Origin: Rhodopseudomonas palustris
GTDB lineage: Bacteria > Pseudomonadota > Alphaproteobacteria > Rhizobiales > Xanthobacteraceae
Length of the DNA: 64,000 bases
NCBI GenBank assembly: GCA_016215605.1
Contig: JACRJB010000025.1
Span: 1-64,000, forward strand
Direction of reading: 5' to 3'
The notes beneath the pieces are model-generated. The model ran no database searches, was not told the origin of the DNA, and saw only the letters and a program-made list of their open reading frames with translations. Position numbers and translations under genes: made by a program. Position 1 is the stretch's first letter. Each line of letters starts with the position of its first letter. Below are positions 17,669 to 25,947 of this stretch, piece after piece.

Positions 17669-18538
17669 ATGGTGCCGTCGACCCGATCCGGGACGCTCGA
17701 AGCCAACGGTCTCAGCTTCGCCATCGACGAAGCCGGCGAGGGCGACACCACGGCGGTGCTGCTGCACGGTTTCCCCGAGGCCCGCCAGTCCTGGCACGCC
17801 CAGCTTCCGTGTCTGGCCCGGCTCGGCTGGCATGCCGTGGCGCCCGATCTGCGCGGCTATGGCGGCACCACCCGGCCGGCCGGGCAGTCGGCCTATCACC
17901 TCGACCATCTGACCGACGACGTCGCCGCGATCTTCGCCGCGCTCGGCGGCAGGCGCAAAATCCTGATCGGCCACGATTGGGGCGGGGTGATCGCCTGGCA
18001 GACCGCGCTGCGCGGAAAGGTGGCGCTCGACGCCCTGATCATTCTGAATGCGCCGCATCCGGACGTGTTCGCGCGGGTGCTGGGCGACGGCTGGCGGCAG
18101 AAGCGCAAGTCCTGGTACGTCGCGTTCTTCCAGCTGCCGTGGCTGCCGGAATGGCTGATGACGCGCAATCAGGGCAAGCCGCTGGCGCAGATGTTTCGTC
18201 AGCACAGCACGACGATTTCGGACGCGCAGATCGAGATCTACCGCCGCAACGCGATCCAGCCGGGCGCCGCGACCGCGATGATCAACTACTACCGCGCCAA
18301 CTTCACCGCGCTCGGCGGCGGCGCCGGCACGCATCCGAAGCTGACGGTGCCGACGCTGATGCTGTGGGGTGAGGACGATCTGGCGCTCGACATCGCGCTG
18401 ACCGAAGGCAACGAGGCGCATGTCGCGGACTTCACGCTGCGCCGGCTTCCGGGAGCGTCGCATTGGGTGCAGCAGGATGCGCCGGACCGCGTTAACGAGC
18501 TGATAACCGACTGGGCGCGCAGCAAGGGATTGGCCTGA
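17669..18538 (+). CDS. Alpha/beta-hydrolase, epoxide hydrolase-like
   Basis: A 289-residue alpha/beta-hydrolase. The oxyanion loop is HGFPEAR (residues 33-39), the nucleophile elbow is GHDWGG with Asp103 in place of Ser, the acid lies in WGEDDLALD, and the histidine is His265 (GASHWVQQ). An Asp nucleophile with an HGFPE loop is typical of soluble epoxide hydrolases and haloacetate dehalogenases. Substrate unknown. A related gene is at 52353-53300. It is probably in one operon with the 51-residue ORF. Confidence 0.85.
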   Translation: MVPSTRSGTLEANGLSFAIDEAGEGDTTAVLLHGFPEARQSWHAQLPCLARLGWHAVAPDLRGYGGTTRPAGQSAYHLDHLTDDVAAIFAALGGRRKILIGHDWGGVIAWQTALRGKVALDALIILNAPHPDVFARVLGDGWRQKRKSWYVAFFQLPWLPEWLMTRNQGKPLAQMFRQHSTTISDAQIEIYRRNAIQPGAATAMINYYRANFTALGGGAGTHPKLTVPTLMLWGEDDLALDIALTEGNEAHVADFTLRRLPGASHWVQQDAPDRVNELITDWARSKGLA

Positions 18539-18568
18539 TACGCGCCGGGTCTCAGCCGGTTAGCGCGA

Positions 18569-19564
18569 TTACTTCACTTCCATCTGCAAGCCTTCGCGAT
18601 CGATGATGCCCTTGAACTTGGCGGTCTCGGCCTCGACGAATTGCTGGAATTGCTGCGGCGTGCCGTAGTCGGGGCGGGCACCCATCGCGGCGATATTCTT
18701 TTTGATATCATCGCGTTCAAGGATGGCTTTGATCTCCTTGTTGAGCGCCGCGACGATCTCCGGCGAAGCGCCCTTGGGCAGGAAGACGCCGAACCAGGAC
18801 GACACGTCGAAACTCGCCAGCGACGGATCGGTCTCGCGCAGCGTCGGCAGCTGAGGCGCCTGGTCGCTGCGCTCCGACGTGGTGACGGCGAGGCCGATCA
18901 GCTTGCCGTCCTGCACCTGCGGCAGGCTCGGATACAGATTGTCGAACAGGATCTGGATGTCGCCGGCGAGCGCCGCCTGCAGCGCCGGCCCGGCGCCGCG
19001 GAACGGCACGTGGGTCATCTTCAGCCCGGTCAGCTGCAGAAACCACGCGCCGGTCAGATGCGGGCTCTGGCCGGTGCCGGACGAGCCGTAATTCAGCTTG
19101 TCGGGGTTGGCCTTGAGATAGGCGATCAGCTCCGGGATCGATTTGATGTTCGCCGACGGATGCGCCGCGACGATGTTCGGAATCCGGATCATGTTGGAGA
19201 CCGGCTGCAACTGATCGGGCTTGTAGCTGAGGTTCTTGAAGATGCTGTAGGCGATGGCGTTGGGGCCGGGATTGCCGACCAGGATGGTGTGGCCGTCGCC
19301 CTTCTGCCGCGCCGCCTCCGCGGTGCCGATGGTGCCGCCGCCGCCGGAGCGATTCTCCACCACGGTCGACTGGCCCCATGTCGCCTGTAGATGCTGCGCG
19401 AGCAGCCGGCCCATCACGTCGGTCGAGCCGCCGGCCGCGGCCGGCACGATGATTCGGATGGTTTCGCTCGGCCGCCAGTCGCCGAGCGCAGTGCGGGGCA
19501 GGATGGCGGCGGCGGACAGGGCGGCAGCCCCGGACAGCAGGCTGCGGCGCGAGAAGGTCGACAT
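18569..19564 (-). CDS. Bug/TctC-family periplasmic solute-binding protein
   Basis: A 331-residue periplasmic binding protein of the tripartite tricarboxylate transporter type. The N-terminus MSTFSRRSLLSGAAALSAAA has a twin-arginine (Tat) type signal. The mature protein shows the family pattern (IRIIVPAAAGGSTDVMGRLLA, VENRSGGGGTIG, VGNPGPNAIA, LNYGSSGTGQSPHL, MTHVPFRGAGPALQAALAGD). Such proteins bind carboxylates or related small molecules. No TctA or TctB membrane gene is nearby, which is common for the expanded Bug family. Ligand unknown. Confidence 0.88.
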   Translation of the reverse strand: MSTFSRRSLLSGAAALSAAAILPRTALGDWRPSETIRIIVPAAAGGSTDVMGRLLAQHLQATWGQSTVVENRSGGGGTIGTAEAARQKGDGHTILVGNPGPNAIAYSIFKNLSYKPDQLQPVSNMIRIPNIVAAHPSANIKSIPELIAYLKANPDKLNYGSSGTGQSPHLTGAWFLQLTGLKMTHVPFRGAGPALQAALAGDIQILFDNLYPSLPQVQDGKLIGLAVTTSERSDQAPQLPTLRETDPSLASFDVSSWFGVFLPKGASPEIVAALNKEIKAILERDDIKKNIAAMGARPDYGTPQQFQQFVEAETAKFKGIIDREGLQMEVK

Positions 19565-19698
19565 GACGGTGGCTCCCTGACGTTTCTATTTTCAGGAAGC
19601 GTAGAGGCGGGTGAGCGCCGCCGCAAGCGGCAGCCGGTCGCGGCGCGGGATCGCGCGTCGTCGGGCGGGCCGCTTCGTGCGGCCCGCGAGCGCTGCGA

Positions 19699-20175
19699 TC
19701 AGCGGAAGCTGATCAGCCGGAACAGCGGCGCCAGATAGCTCATTTCCTGGCCCGAGGTCGGCGTGGTGCGGCTGATGAAGTCGAAGATCTTGCCGTCCTG
19801 CATGCCGTAATTGGCGATCCGGCGGACCTGGCGGTTCTGGTCGAAATACACCGCGATCACCCGCTGATCGACCACCTTCTGCGGCATGAAGGCCACCGGG
19901 CGCTCCGAGCGCTGCGAGATGTAGTAGAACACTTCGCCGTTCAGGGTCGCGACCGTGGACGGCGTGCCCATCACCAGCAGCACCTGATCCTGGCTGGAGC
20001 CGATCGGAATCTGCTCGAGCGCGCCGTTCGGCAGGATGTAGCCCTTCTGGAATTGCTCCGAGGTGCAGGCCGACAGTCCGGCGCCGAGCAGTCCCAATGC
20101 CAGCACCGGGCCGAGCGTGCGACGGGCCAGCGCGTTGAGGCCGTTGCGACGGCTTCGTTCGATCGAATTACGCAT
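19699..20175 (-). CDS. bamE: Outer-membrane lipoprotein BamE (SmpA/OmlA)
   Basis: A 158-residue lipoprotein with signal sequence and lipobox LSAC (about residues 30-33). The SmpA/OmlA fold follows (GYILPNGALEQIPIGSSQDQVLLVMGTP, a beta-alpha start, then FYYISQR and VIAVYFD strands). It belongs to the BAM machine that inserts outer-membrane proteins. The start at 20175 gives a proper signal peptide; the frame is open further upstream without signal character. It is divergent from the cytochrome bc1 chaperone gene, an arrangement conserved in alphaproteobacteria. Confidence 0.9.
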   Translation of the reverse strand: MRNSIERSRRNGLNALARRTLGPVLALGLLGAGLSACTSEQFQKGYILPNGALEQIPIGSSQDQVLLVMGTPSTVATLNGEVFYYISQRSERPVAFMPQKVVDQRVIAVYFDQNRQVRRIANYGMQDGKIFDFISRTTPTSGQEMSYLAPLFRLISFR

Positions 20176-20273
20176 TCGGAAGCAGGCTCCATCCCCTTGC
20201 ATCGCGCAGGGCGTTGACGTACCGGGCAGGCATTCGGATTGCAATCCCGAAGGGCCCGCGTCAGGAACCCGCA

Positions 20274-20813
20274 ATGATCTGGCCGTTCAATCTCGTCCGT
20301 TCGCCCCGGACACCGCCGCGCCGCACCATCGAGACGATCTATGGCACGATCGTGGCGCAGGCGCGAGAACCGGCGTTTTATCAGCATTGTGGCGTCGCCG
20401 ATACGGTGAACGGCCGATTCGAGATGATCGTGGTGCATCTCTGGCTGGTTTTGCGACGAATTCGCGCCATTCCGGACGCCGCCGGCTTCGCCCAGGCGCT
20501 GTTCGACTATTTCTGCAGCGATCTCGACGCGAATCTGCGCGAGCTCGGCGTCGGCGACCTGACCGTGCCGAAGCGGATGCAGGCGTTCGGCGAGGCGTTC
20601 TACGGCCGTTCGGCCGCCTACGACCTGGCGCTGACCGAGGGCGACGAGGCGGTGGCCATGGCGCTCGACCGGAACGTTCTGTACGGCGCCGACATTGAAA
20701 ACGCGCGGCGGCTGGCCGCCTATGTCGGCGAGGTGATCAAGACACTCGACGGCATCGAGCCGTCCAAGCTACGCAGTGGCGAATTGCGGTTTCCCAAGCC
20801 GCCGGCTGCCTGA
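20274..20813 (+). CDS. Ubiquinol-cytochrome c chaperone (CBP3 family)
   Basis: A 179-residue member of the ubiquinol-cytochrome c chaperone family (mitochondrial Cbp3 homologue), assisting cytochrome b assembly of the bc1 complex. It starts MIWPFNLVRSP. Family pattern: TIETIYGTIVAQAREPAFYQ, FEMIVVHLWLVLRRI, FCSDLDANLRELGVGDLTVPKRM, FYGRSAAYD. The DUF177 gene follows after 17 bases. The longer frame from 20214 overlaps the divergent promoter region and is not used. Confidence 0.9.
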   Translation: MIWPFNLVRSPRTPPRRTIETIYGTIVAQAREPAFYQHCGVADTVNGRFEMIVVHLWLVLRRIRAIPDAAGFAQALFDYFCSDLDANLRELGVGDLTVPKRMQAFGEAFYGRSAAYDLALTEGDEAVAMALDRNVLYGADIENARRLAAYVGEVIKTLDGIEPSKLRSGELRFPKPPAA

Positions 20814-20830
20814 GCGCGGAAGGACAAACG

Positions 20831-21394
20831 ATGAGCGGCGACAATCCCTGGCGCGTCCCGATCGTGGTGATGCAGATCCCCGACACCGGGCTGCATCGCG
20901 AGATCGAAGCCGGCGAGGCCGAACGCGCGGCGATGGCCGCGCTCGGGGATCTGCGCGAGATCGTCTCGGCCAAGGCGGCGTTCGATCTGGTGCCGGAGAG
21001 CGGCGGCCGGGTCCGGGTCACCGGGCGGGTGCAGGCGCGCGTCGGCCAGACCTGCGTGGTGACGCTGGAGCCGATCGAAAGCAGCATCGACGAGGACGTC
21101 GACCTGACCTTCGTGCCGCCGGAGCAGATTCGCGAATTGTCCGAGACCGTCGATGACGACGGCGATCCCGATCCCGGCGATCCGCCGGAGGCGATCGAAC
21201 GCGGCATGATCGACATCGGCCGAGTCGCGGCCGACGCGCTGTTTCTCGGCATCGATCCCTATCCGCGCAAGCCCGACGCGGTGTTCGAGCCGATCGTCGA
21301 GCCGGACGATCCCGACGAGCACCCGTTCGCGGCGCTGCAGGCGCTGAAGGCGCCGGCGAAGCCCAAGCGATCGCGCAAGCCGAAGGACGATTAG
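20831..21394 (+). CDS. DUF177/YceD-family protein (23S rRNA accumulation)
   Basis: A 187-residue protein of the YceD/DUF177 family, implicated in 23S rRNA accumulation in E. coli and plants. The conserved core includes the central VTGRVQARVGQTCVVTLEPI and VDLTFVPPEQ, here Cys-poor, followed by acidic stretches and a basic C-terminal tail (KAPAKPKRSRKPKDD). It has an AAGGAC ribosome site. In this group it lies between the bc1 chaperone and plsX, as here. The usual rpmF gene seen between yceD and plsX in gammaproteobacteria is not present. Confidence 0.88.
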   Translation: MSGDNPWRVPIVVMQIPDTGLHREIEAGEAERAAMAALGDLREIVSAKAAFDLVPESGGRVRVTGRVQARVGQTCVVTLEPIESSIDEDVDLTFVPPEQIRELSETVDDDGDPDPGDPPEAIERGMIDIGRVAADALFLGIDPYPRKPDAVFEPIVEPDDPDEHPFAALQALKAPAKPKRSRKPKDD

Positions 21395-21626
21395 CGACGC
21401 GCCGCAGCGGCGGTCGCGATAACGCCCGGGATTCTCATCTAGGACGCTTTTTCCACCGGCGGAATGCGACTTAAATCTGCCCGGTCAAGATGTTGTATCG
21501 GGGCCGAGAAAGGCTATTGTCCGCCCCAATCGGCGTGCAGCGCTGCACGCTCGAGCGCCGTCAGGCGCATTTTCAAGTCGCGGCCAAGCGCTTCATGGCC
21601 GCAAGCGAACGGGTTTCCGAAACGCC

Positions 21627-22688
21627 ATGCCGGTGAAGGTTCGAATCGCGCTGGACGCAATGGGTGGTGATTTCGGTCCGTCCGTCGTCGTTCCAGGCGC
21701 CGCCATCTCGCTCGGTCGCCATCCGGACACGGAGTTTCTGCTGTTCGGCGACAGCGCGCTGATCGAGAAAGAACTGGCCGCGCATCCGGCGCTGAAGAAA
21801 GTCTCCCGCGTCATCCACACCGACGTCGCCGTCAGCATGCACGACAAGCCGAGCCAGGCGCTGCGGCGAGGCCGCAAGGTCTCGTCGATGTGGCTGGCGA
21901 TCGAGGCGGTGAAGAAGGGCGAGGCCGACGTCGCGGTGTCGGCCGGCAACACCGGCGCGCTGATGGCGATGGCGCGGTTCTGCCTGCGGACGCTGCCCGG
22001 CATCGACCGCCCGGCGATCGCCGCGACCTGGCCGACGGTGCGCGGCGATTCGGTGGTGCTCGATCTCGGCGCCACGATCGGCGGCGACGCCCAGCATCTC
22101 AAGGCGCTGGCGGTGATGGGCGCGGCGATGGCCAGCGTGCTGTTCGACCTAGAGCGGCCGACCGTCGGCCTGCTCAACATCGGCGTCGAGGAGATCAAGG
22201 GCGGCGAGGAAATCCGCGAGGCGGCCGAGCTGCTGCGGGCGATGCAGTCGCCGCGGTTCGAGTTCATCGGCTTCGTCGAGGGCGACGGCATCGGCAAGGG
22301 CGCCGCCGACGTGATCGTGTCGGAGGGCTTTTCCGGCAATATCGCGCTCAAGGCGGCGGAGGGAACCGCCCGGCAGATCAGCGAATATCTGAAAGCCGCG
22401 ATGTCCCGGACCTGGCGCTCCAAGATCGGCTATCTGTTCGCCCGCGACGCCTTCAAGGCGCTGAAGGACAAGATGGACCCGAACAAGTCCAACGGCGGGG
22501 TGTTCCTCGGTCTTAACGGAATCGTGGTCAAGAGCCACGGCGGAACCAGCGCCGACGGCTTTGCCTATGCGGTCGATGTTGGCTATGACATGGTCCGCTA
22601 CGATCTCCTGACCAAGATCAATCAAACGCTCAATCGTGAAGCCGGCGCGCTGGTCTCGACGCCGACGGCTCAGGAGGCTGTCTCGTGA
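21627..22688 (+). CDS. plsX: Phosphate acyltransferase PlsX
   Basis: A 353-residue enzyme that converts acyl-ACP to acyl-phosphate for phospholipid synthesis. It begins with the hallmark [12 protein letters not shown] and shows [26 protein letters not shown], and [23 protein letters not shown]. Length is normal. Its stop overlaps the GTG start of fabH by four bases. The 230-base gap upstream holds no recognised gene. Confidence 0.96.
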   Translation: MPVKVRIALDAMGGDFGPSVVVPGAAISLGRHPDTEFLLFGDSALIEKELAAHPALKKVSRVIHTDVAVSMHDKPSQALRRGRKVSSMWLAIEAVKKGEADVAVSAGNTGALMAMARFCLRTLPGIDRPAIAATWPTVRGDSVVLDLGATIGGDAQHLKALAVMGAAMASVLFDLERPTVGLLNIGVEEIKGGEEIREAAELLRAMQSPRFEFIGFVEGDGIGKGAADVIVSEGFSGNIALKAAEGTARQISEYLKAAMSRTWRSKIGYLFARDAFKALKDKMDPNKSNGGVFLGLNGIVVKSHGGTSADGFAYAVDVGYDMVRYDLLTKINQTLNREAGALVSTPTAQEAVS

Positions 22689-23662
22689 CTGTTGTTCGTT
22701 CGGTGGTGCTGGGCTGCGGTTCTTACCTTCCGGAGCGGGTCCTCACCAACGCCGAACTGTCCAAACAGGTCGACACCTCGGACGAATGGATCGTGCAGCG
22801 CACCGGCATCCGGGAGCGCCACATCGCCGCCGAGGGCGAATACACCTCGCATCTCGCCATCAAGGCCGCGCAGGCGGCGCTGGAGAATGCCGGCGTCGAC
22901 GCGCAGTCGATCGACCTGATCGTGCTGGCGACCTCGACGCCGGACAACACCTTTCCGGCCACTGCGGTCGCGGTGCAGGCCGCGCTCGGCATCACCCACG
23001 GCGTTGCGTTCGATCTGCAGGCGGTGTGCTCGGGCTTCGTGTTCGCGGTGGCGACCGCCGACAATTTCCTGCGCGCCGGATCGGCCAAGCGGGCGCTGGT
23101 GATCGGCGCCGAAACCTTTTCGCGGATTCTCGACTGGACCGATCGCGGCACCTGCGTGCTGTTCGGCGACGGCGCCGGCGCGATCGTCCTGGATGCGCAG
23201 GAAGGCTGGGGCACCTCGGCGGATCGCGGCGTGCTGACCACGCATCTGCGCTCCGACGGACGCCACAAACACAAATTGTACGTCGACGGCGGACCGAGCA
23301 CGACGCAGACCGTCGGCCATCTCCGGATGGAAGGCCGCGAAGTGTTCAAGCACGCGGTCGGCATGATCACCGGCGTGATCGTCGATGCGTTCAACGCCAG
23401 CGGCACCAGCGCCGACAATGTCGACTGGTTCGTGCCGCATCAGGCCAACAAGCGGATCATCGATGCGTCCGCGCAGAAATTGCATATTGCACCGCAGAAG
23501 GTGGTGATGACCGTGGATCGCCACGGCAACACCTCGGCGGCCTCGATTCCGCTGGCGCTGGCCGCCGCAGTGGCCGACAGACGCATCCAGAAGGGCCATC
23601 TGGTGCTGCTGGAAGCGATGGGCGGAGGTTTCACCTGGGGCGCCGCGTTGCTCCGCTGGTAG
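22685..23662 (+). CDS. fabH: 3-oxoacyl-ACP synthase III (FabH)
   Basis: A 325-residue enzyme that starts fatty acid synthesis by condensing acetyl-CoA with malonyl-ACP. The catalytic Cys is in DLQAVCSGF, the His in VPHQANKRI, and the Asn in [10 protein letters not shown], all intact. It has a GTG start overlapping the plsX stop (GTGA), implying coupled translation. It is followed by ihfA, the conserved order. Confidence 0.96.
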   Translation: MTVVRSVVLGCGSYLPERVLTNAELSKQVDTSDEWIVQRTGIRERHIAAEGEYTSHLAIKAAQAALENAGVDAQSIDLIVLATSTPDNTFPATAVAVQAALGITHGVAFDLQAVCSGFVFAVATADNFLRAGSAKRALVIGAETFSRILDWTDRGTCVLFGDGAGAIVLDAQEGWGTSADRGVLTTHLRSDGRHKHKLYVDGGPSTTQTVGHLRMEGREVFKHAVGMITGVIVDAFNASGTSADNVDWFVPHQANKRIIDASAQKLHIAPQKVVMTVDRHGNTSAASIPLALAAAVADRRIQKGHLVLLEAMGGGFTWGAALLRW

Positions 23663-23795
23663 TTGCGCGCGTAAAATTTTAACAGCATTTCCATCGCGTT
23701 CCGTGCTATTCTGAATGTCGGCAGAGGTTGACCGCCGATTGTTAAACTCATAGTTTCAGCACGGAATTTTCTTTCGCCGTGAGGTGGGGCAGGCG

Positions 23796-24164
23796 ATGAC
23801 GGGGACCGGACGAACAGTCACACGTGTCGATCTTTGCGAGGCGGTCTACCAAAAGGTGGGCCTGTCGCGCACGGAGTCGTCGGCATTTGTCGAACTGGTA
23901 TTGAAAGAAATCACCGACTGCCTGGAGAAGGGCGAGACGGTGAAGCTGTCGTCGTTCGGTTCGTTCCTGGTGCGGCAGAAGGGGCAGCGGATCGGACGCA
24001 ACCCCAAAACCGGGACCGAGGTGCCGATCTCGCCGCGGCGGGTGATGGTGTTCAAGCCATCGGCGATCCTCAAGCAGCGCATCAACGCCAACGGCGCGAC
24101 GTCGTCGATGTCGTCGGCGAGCGCCACGGCCGACGACAAGTCCGAGTCGGCATCCGGCACCTGA
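23796..24164 (+). CDS. ihfA: Integration host factor alpha subunit
   Basis: A 122-residue DNA-bending protein that pairs with IhfB. The HU/IHF fold is clear ([34 protein letters not shown]), and the DNA-intercalating beta arm contains [13 protein letters not shown] with the proline tip. A Ser/Ala-rich tail of about 25 residues extends beyond the usual end. The start at 23796 is preferred over the GTG at 23784. A promoter probably lies in the AT-richer 23663-23795 gap. Confidence 0.95.
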   Translation: MTGTGRTVTRVDLCEAVYQKVGLSRTESSAFVELVLKEITDCLEKGETVKLSSFGSFLVRQKGQRIGRNPKTGTEVPISPRRVMVFKPSAILKQRINANGATSSMSSASATADDKSESASGT

Positions 24165-24180
24165 CGACAGGAGACTGCAT

Positions 24181-24867
24181 TTGGACAAAGCGCCGGATGC
24201 ATTCCGAACCATCAGCGAAGTCGCCGACGAGCTCGACATTCCGCAGCACGTGCTGAGGTTCTGGGAGACGCGGTTCACCCAGATCAAGCCGATGAAGCGC
24301 TCGGGCGGCCGGCGCTACTACCGGCCGGACGATGTCGATCTGCTGAAAGGCATCCGCCGGCTGCTGTACGGCGAAGGCTACACCATCCGCGGCGTGCAGC
24401 GCATCCTCAAGGAGCACGGCATCAAGTCGGTGCAGCGGCTGGCCGACAACGAGGCGAGCGCCACCTTCGGCGCGGTCGAGGAAGCGATCGGCCGCACCGT
24501 CGCCGAGGACGACTACGAGCCCGCGCCCGGCGGCGGCATCGATCTCGACGACGACGATTACGATGGCGAGAACGAGGGCCTCGACCTCCACGCGATGATG
24601 GAGGAACCCGATCTGCGCGCGGCACCGGCGCCGGCGCCGGCCCGTTCGGCCAGCCCGGTCGCGGCCCGCCGCGCCCCGGTGTTCGACGCCGAGGACGACG
24701 AGGAGTTTTCCGCTCCGCCCGCGCCGCGGCTCAATCTGCCGCCGCTGGATCTGCCGGTCGATGCGGCCCCCGTACGCCCGCCGGTCGATCTGGCGCCGCT
24801 GCGCGCCGTGCTGCAGGACCTGATCGCCTGCCGCGAAGCGCTCGACGCCGCGATGAAGGACGGCTGA
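24181..24867 (+). CDS. MerR-family transcriptional regulator
   Basis: A 228-residue protein. The N-terminal MerR winged helix ([22 protein letters not shown] and [18 protein letters not shown]) is typical. The C-terminal half is acidic and proline-rich, without metal or drug-binding motifs, ending in a short helix. It starts with TTG at 24181, with AGGAG eight bases upstream. This ihfA-merR-tRNA-Pro order is widespread in alphaproteobacteria. Targets unknown. Confidence 0.9.
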   Translation: MDKAPDAFRTISEVADELDIPQHVLRFWETRFTQIKPMKRSGGRRYYRPDDVDLLKGIRRLLYGEGYTIRGVQRILKEHGIKSVQRLADNEASATFGAVEEAIGRTVAEDDYEPAPGGGIDLDDDDYDGENEGLDLHAMMEEPDLRAAPAPAPARSASPVAARRAPVFDAEDDEEFSAPPAPRLNLPPLDLPVDAAPVRPPVDLAPLRAVLQDLIACREALDAAMKDG

Positions 24868-24887
24868 ACCGGCCGTTCCGCCGGTTC
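24866..24887 (+). terminator. Hairpin at the merR stop
   Basis: GAACCGGC / GCCGGTTC with loop CGTTCC spans the end of the merR gene. No T tract follows. Confidence 0.45.
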
Positions 24888-24962
24888 GGGACCGGCGAAT
24901 TGACGCCGCGCGCCTTGCGCAAGGCGCCGATCGAAGCTACAGCATCATGGCCGAAACGGCAT

Positions 24963-25040
24963 CGGAGCGTGGCGCAGCCCGGTTAGCGCACTAGTCTGGG
25001 AGACTAGGGGTCGAAGGTTCAAATCCTTTCGCTCCGACCA
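24963..25040 (+). tRNA. tRNA-Pro (GGG anticodon)
   Basis: The cloverleaf reads directly: acceptor CGGAGCG / CGCTCCG, a D arm with GCGCAGCCCGGTTAGCGC, anticodon stem CTAGT / ACTAG closing the loop CTGGGAG (anticodon GGG), and the T arm GAAGGTTCAAATCCTTTC. The encoded 3' end is ACCA. It lies after merR and just upstream of an AT-richer orphan gene. Confidence 0.97.
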
Positions 25041-25089
25041 TTTTGATTAAACTGCTGGAATCTTCAATCTCCGGGGGCGTGGGGAATGA

Positions 25090-25695
25090 ATGAGACCAAT
25101 TCATATTCAGAGCCGGCCAAAATCACCTTCAAAGGCTTTCGCGCTCGAATCGCCACTTCATCTACTTAGCAAGCTCCATTGGGAGGTCCACCAACTGAGA
25201 TCGTCTCTAAAGACGACACAGCCCGTGGGGCTTTTGCATGTGCCAGCCTACCATGCTTTCAACTGCGCGATAACAAGCTGGCACCTCTCGGATTGGACAT
25301 GGGAGTATATTGACGACAAGACCAAGCAGTTAGTTTCCGAGCAACTGAGTAAACCACTTGAGACCCTCGAACACTTCCAAAGAGCTCTTCGGAAGAAACA
25401 TCGTACACTCCACCTCTGTTGGCAGCTCTGCAATGGGTCCAAACATTTCCGGCTGAAAAGGGTAGACGACGTCGAGATCGAAACGCAGAGCGTCTGGCAA
25501 CATCATCCACCGATGGCAGGATCGCTACAAGCCGGACAGTCCGTAGAGTCGCACCAGTACACACTAAGCGTGACCGACCAAGGCAAGCGCCTTCAGGCTT
25601 TGCAACTTTTCGAGAATGCCGGGTCCATCTGGTGCGATGAATTAGCCTCGTGGTTCGTGATCGAAGGTCGTTTTATCGACGAGTCGACCGAATAA
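25090..25695 (+). CDS. Orphan hypothetical protein beside tRNA-Pro, low GC
   Basis: A 201-residue protein of no recognised family. It is rich in Trp, His, Gln and Lys (SWHLSDWTWEYIDDKTKQL, LCWQLCNGSKHFRLKR), likely soluble and helical, with no signal or membrane segment. Base composition is about 47% GC where counted (25321-25380), against about 65% around it, and codon use differs from its neighbours. It starts 50 bases past a tRNA 3' end, a usual integration site, so recent acquisition is likely. An out-of-frame ATG at 25086 gives a short overlapping frame (27 codons). No integrase or second attachment site is seen. Confidence 0.6.
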   Translation: MRPIHIQSRPKSPSKAFALESPLHLLSKLHWEVHQLRSSLKTTQPVGLLHVPAYHAFNCAITSWHLSDWTWEYIDDKTKQLVSEQLSKPLETLEHFQRALRKKHRTLHLCWQLCNGSKHFRLKRVDDVEIETQSVWQHHPPMAGSLQAGQSVESHQYTLSVTDQGKRLQALQLFENAGSIWCDELASWFVIEGRFIDESTE

Positions 25696-25947
25696 TACCC
25701 AGATAGGCTGTCCTCGCCTTAGAGGAATTCTCGTGCAACAGATCGGTCCGAGGCGGCAGCGGTGCCGATTGCCGATGCATGCGATACATCGTTGATAGTA
25801 GCGGAAAAACGCCGAGCGCCGCAAGGCTGCGAACGGTGTTGACGTGAATCGATAGCCTCATTTCTTCGACCTCTTCTAACCCCGCCTGCGGTGCTTCGCG
25901 GCGCGTGATCCTGTACGCGACGAGCGTCACGTGAAGGGGGCTTTCAA

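Noticed and set aside
25715-25735. CTTAGAGGAATTCTCG upstream of the TonB receptor as an Irr/Fur box
   Set aside because: The dyad is imperfect, does not match the known TTAGAA-TTCTAA form closely, and is over 200 bases from the start.
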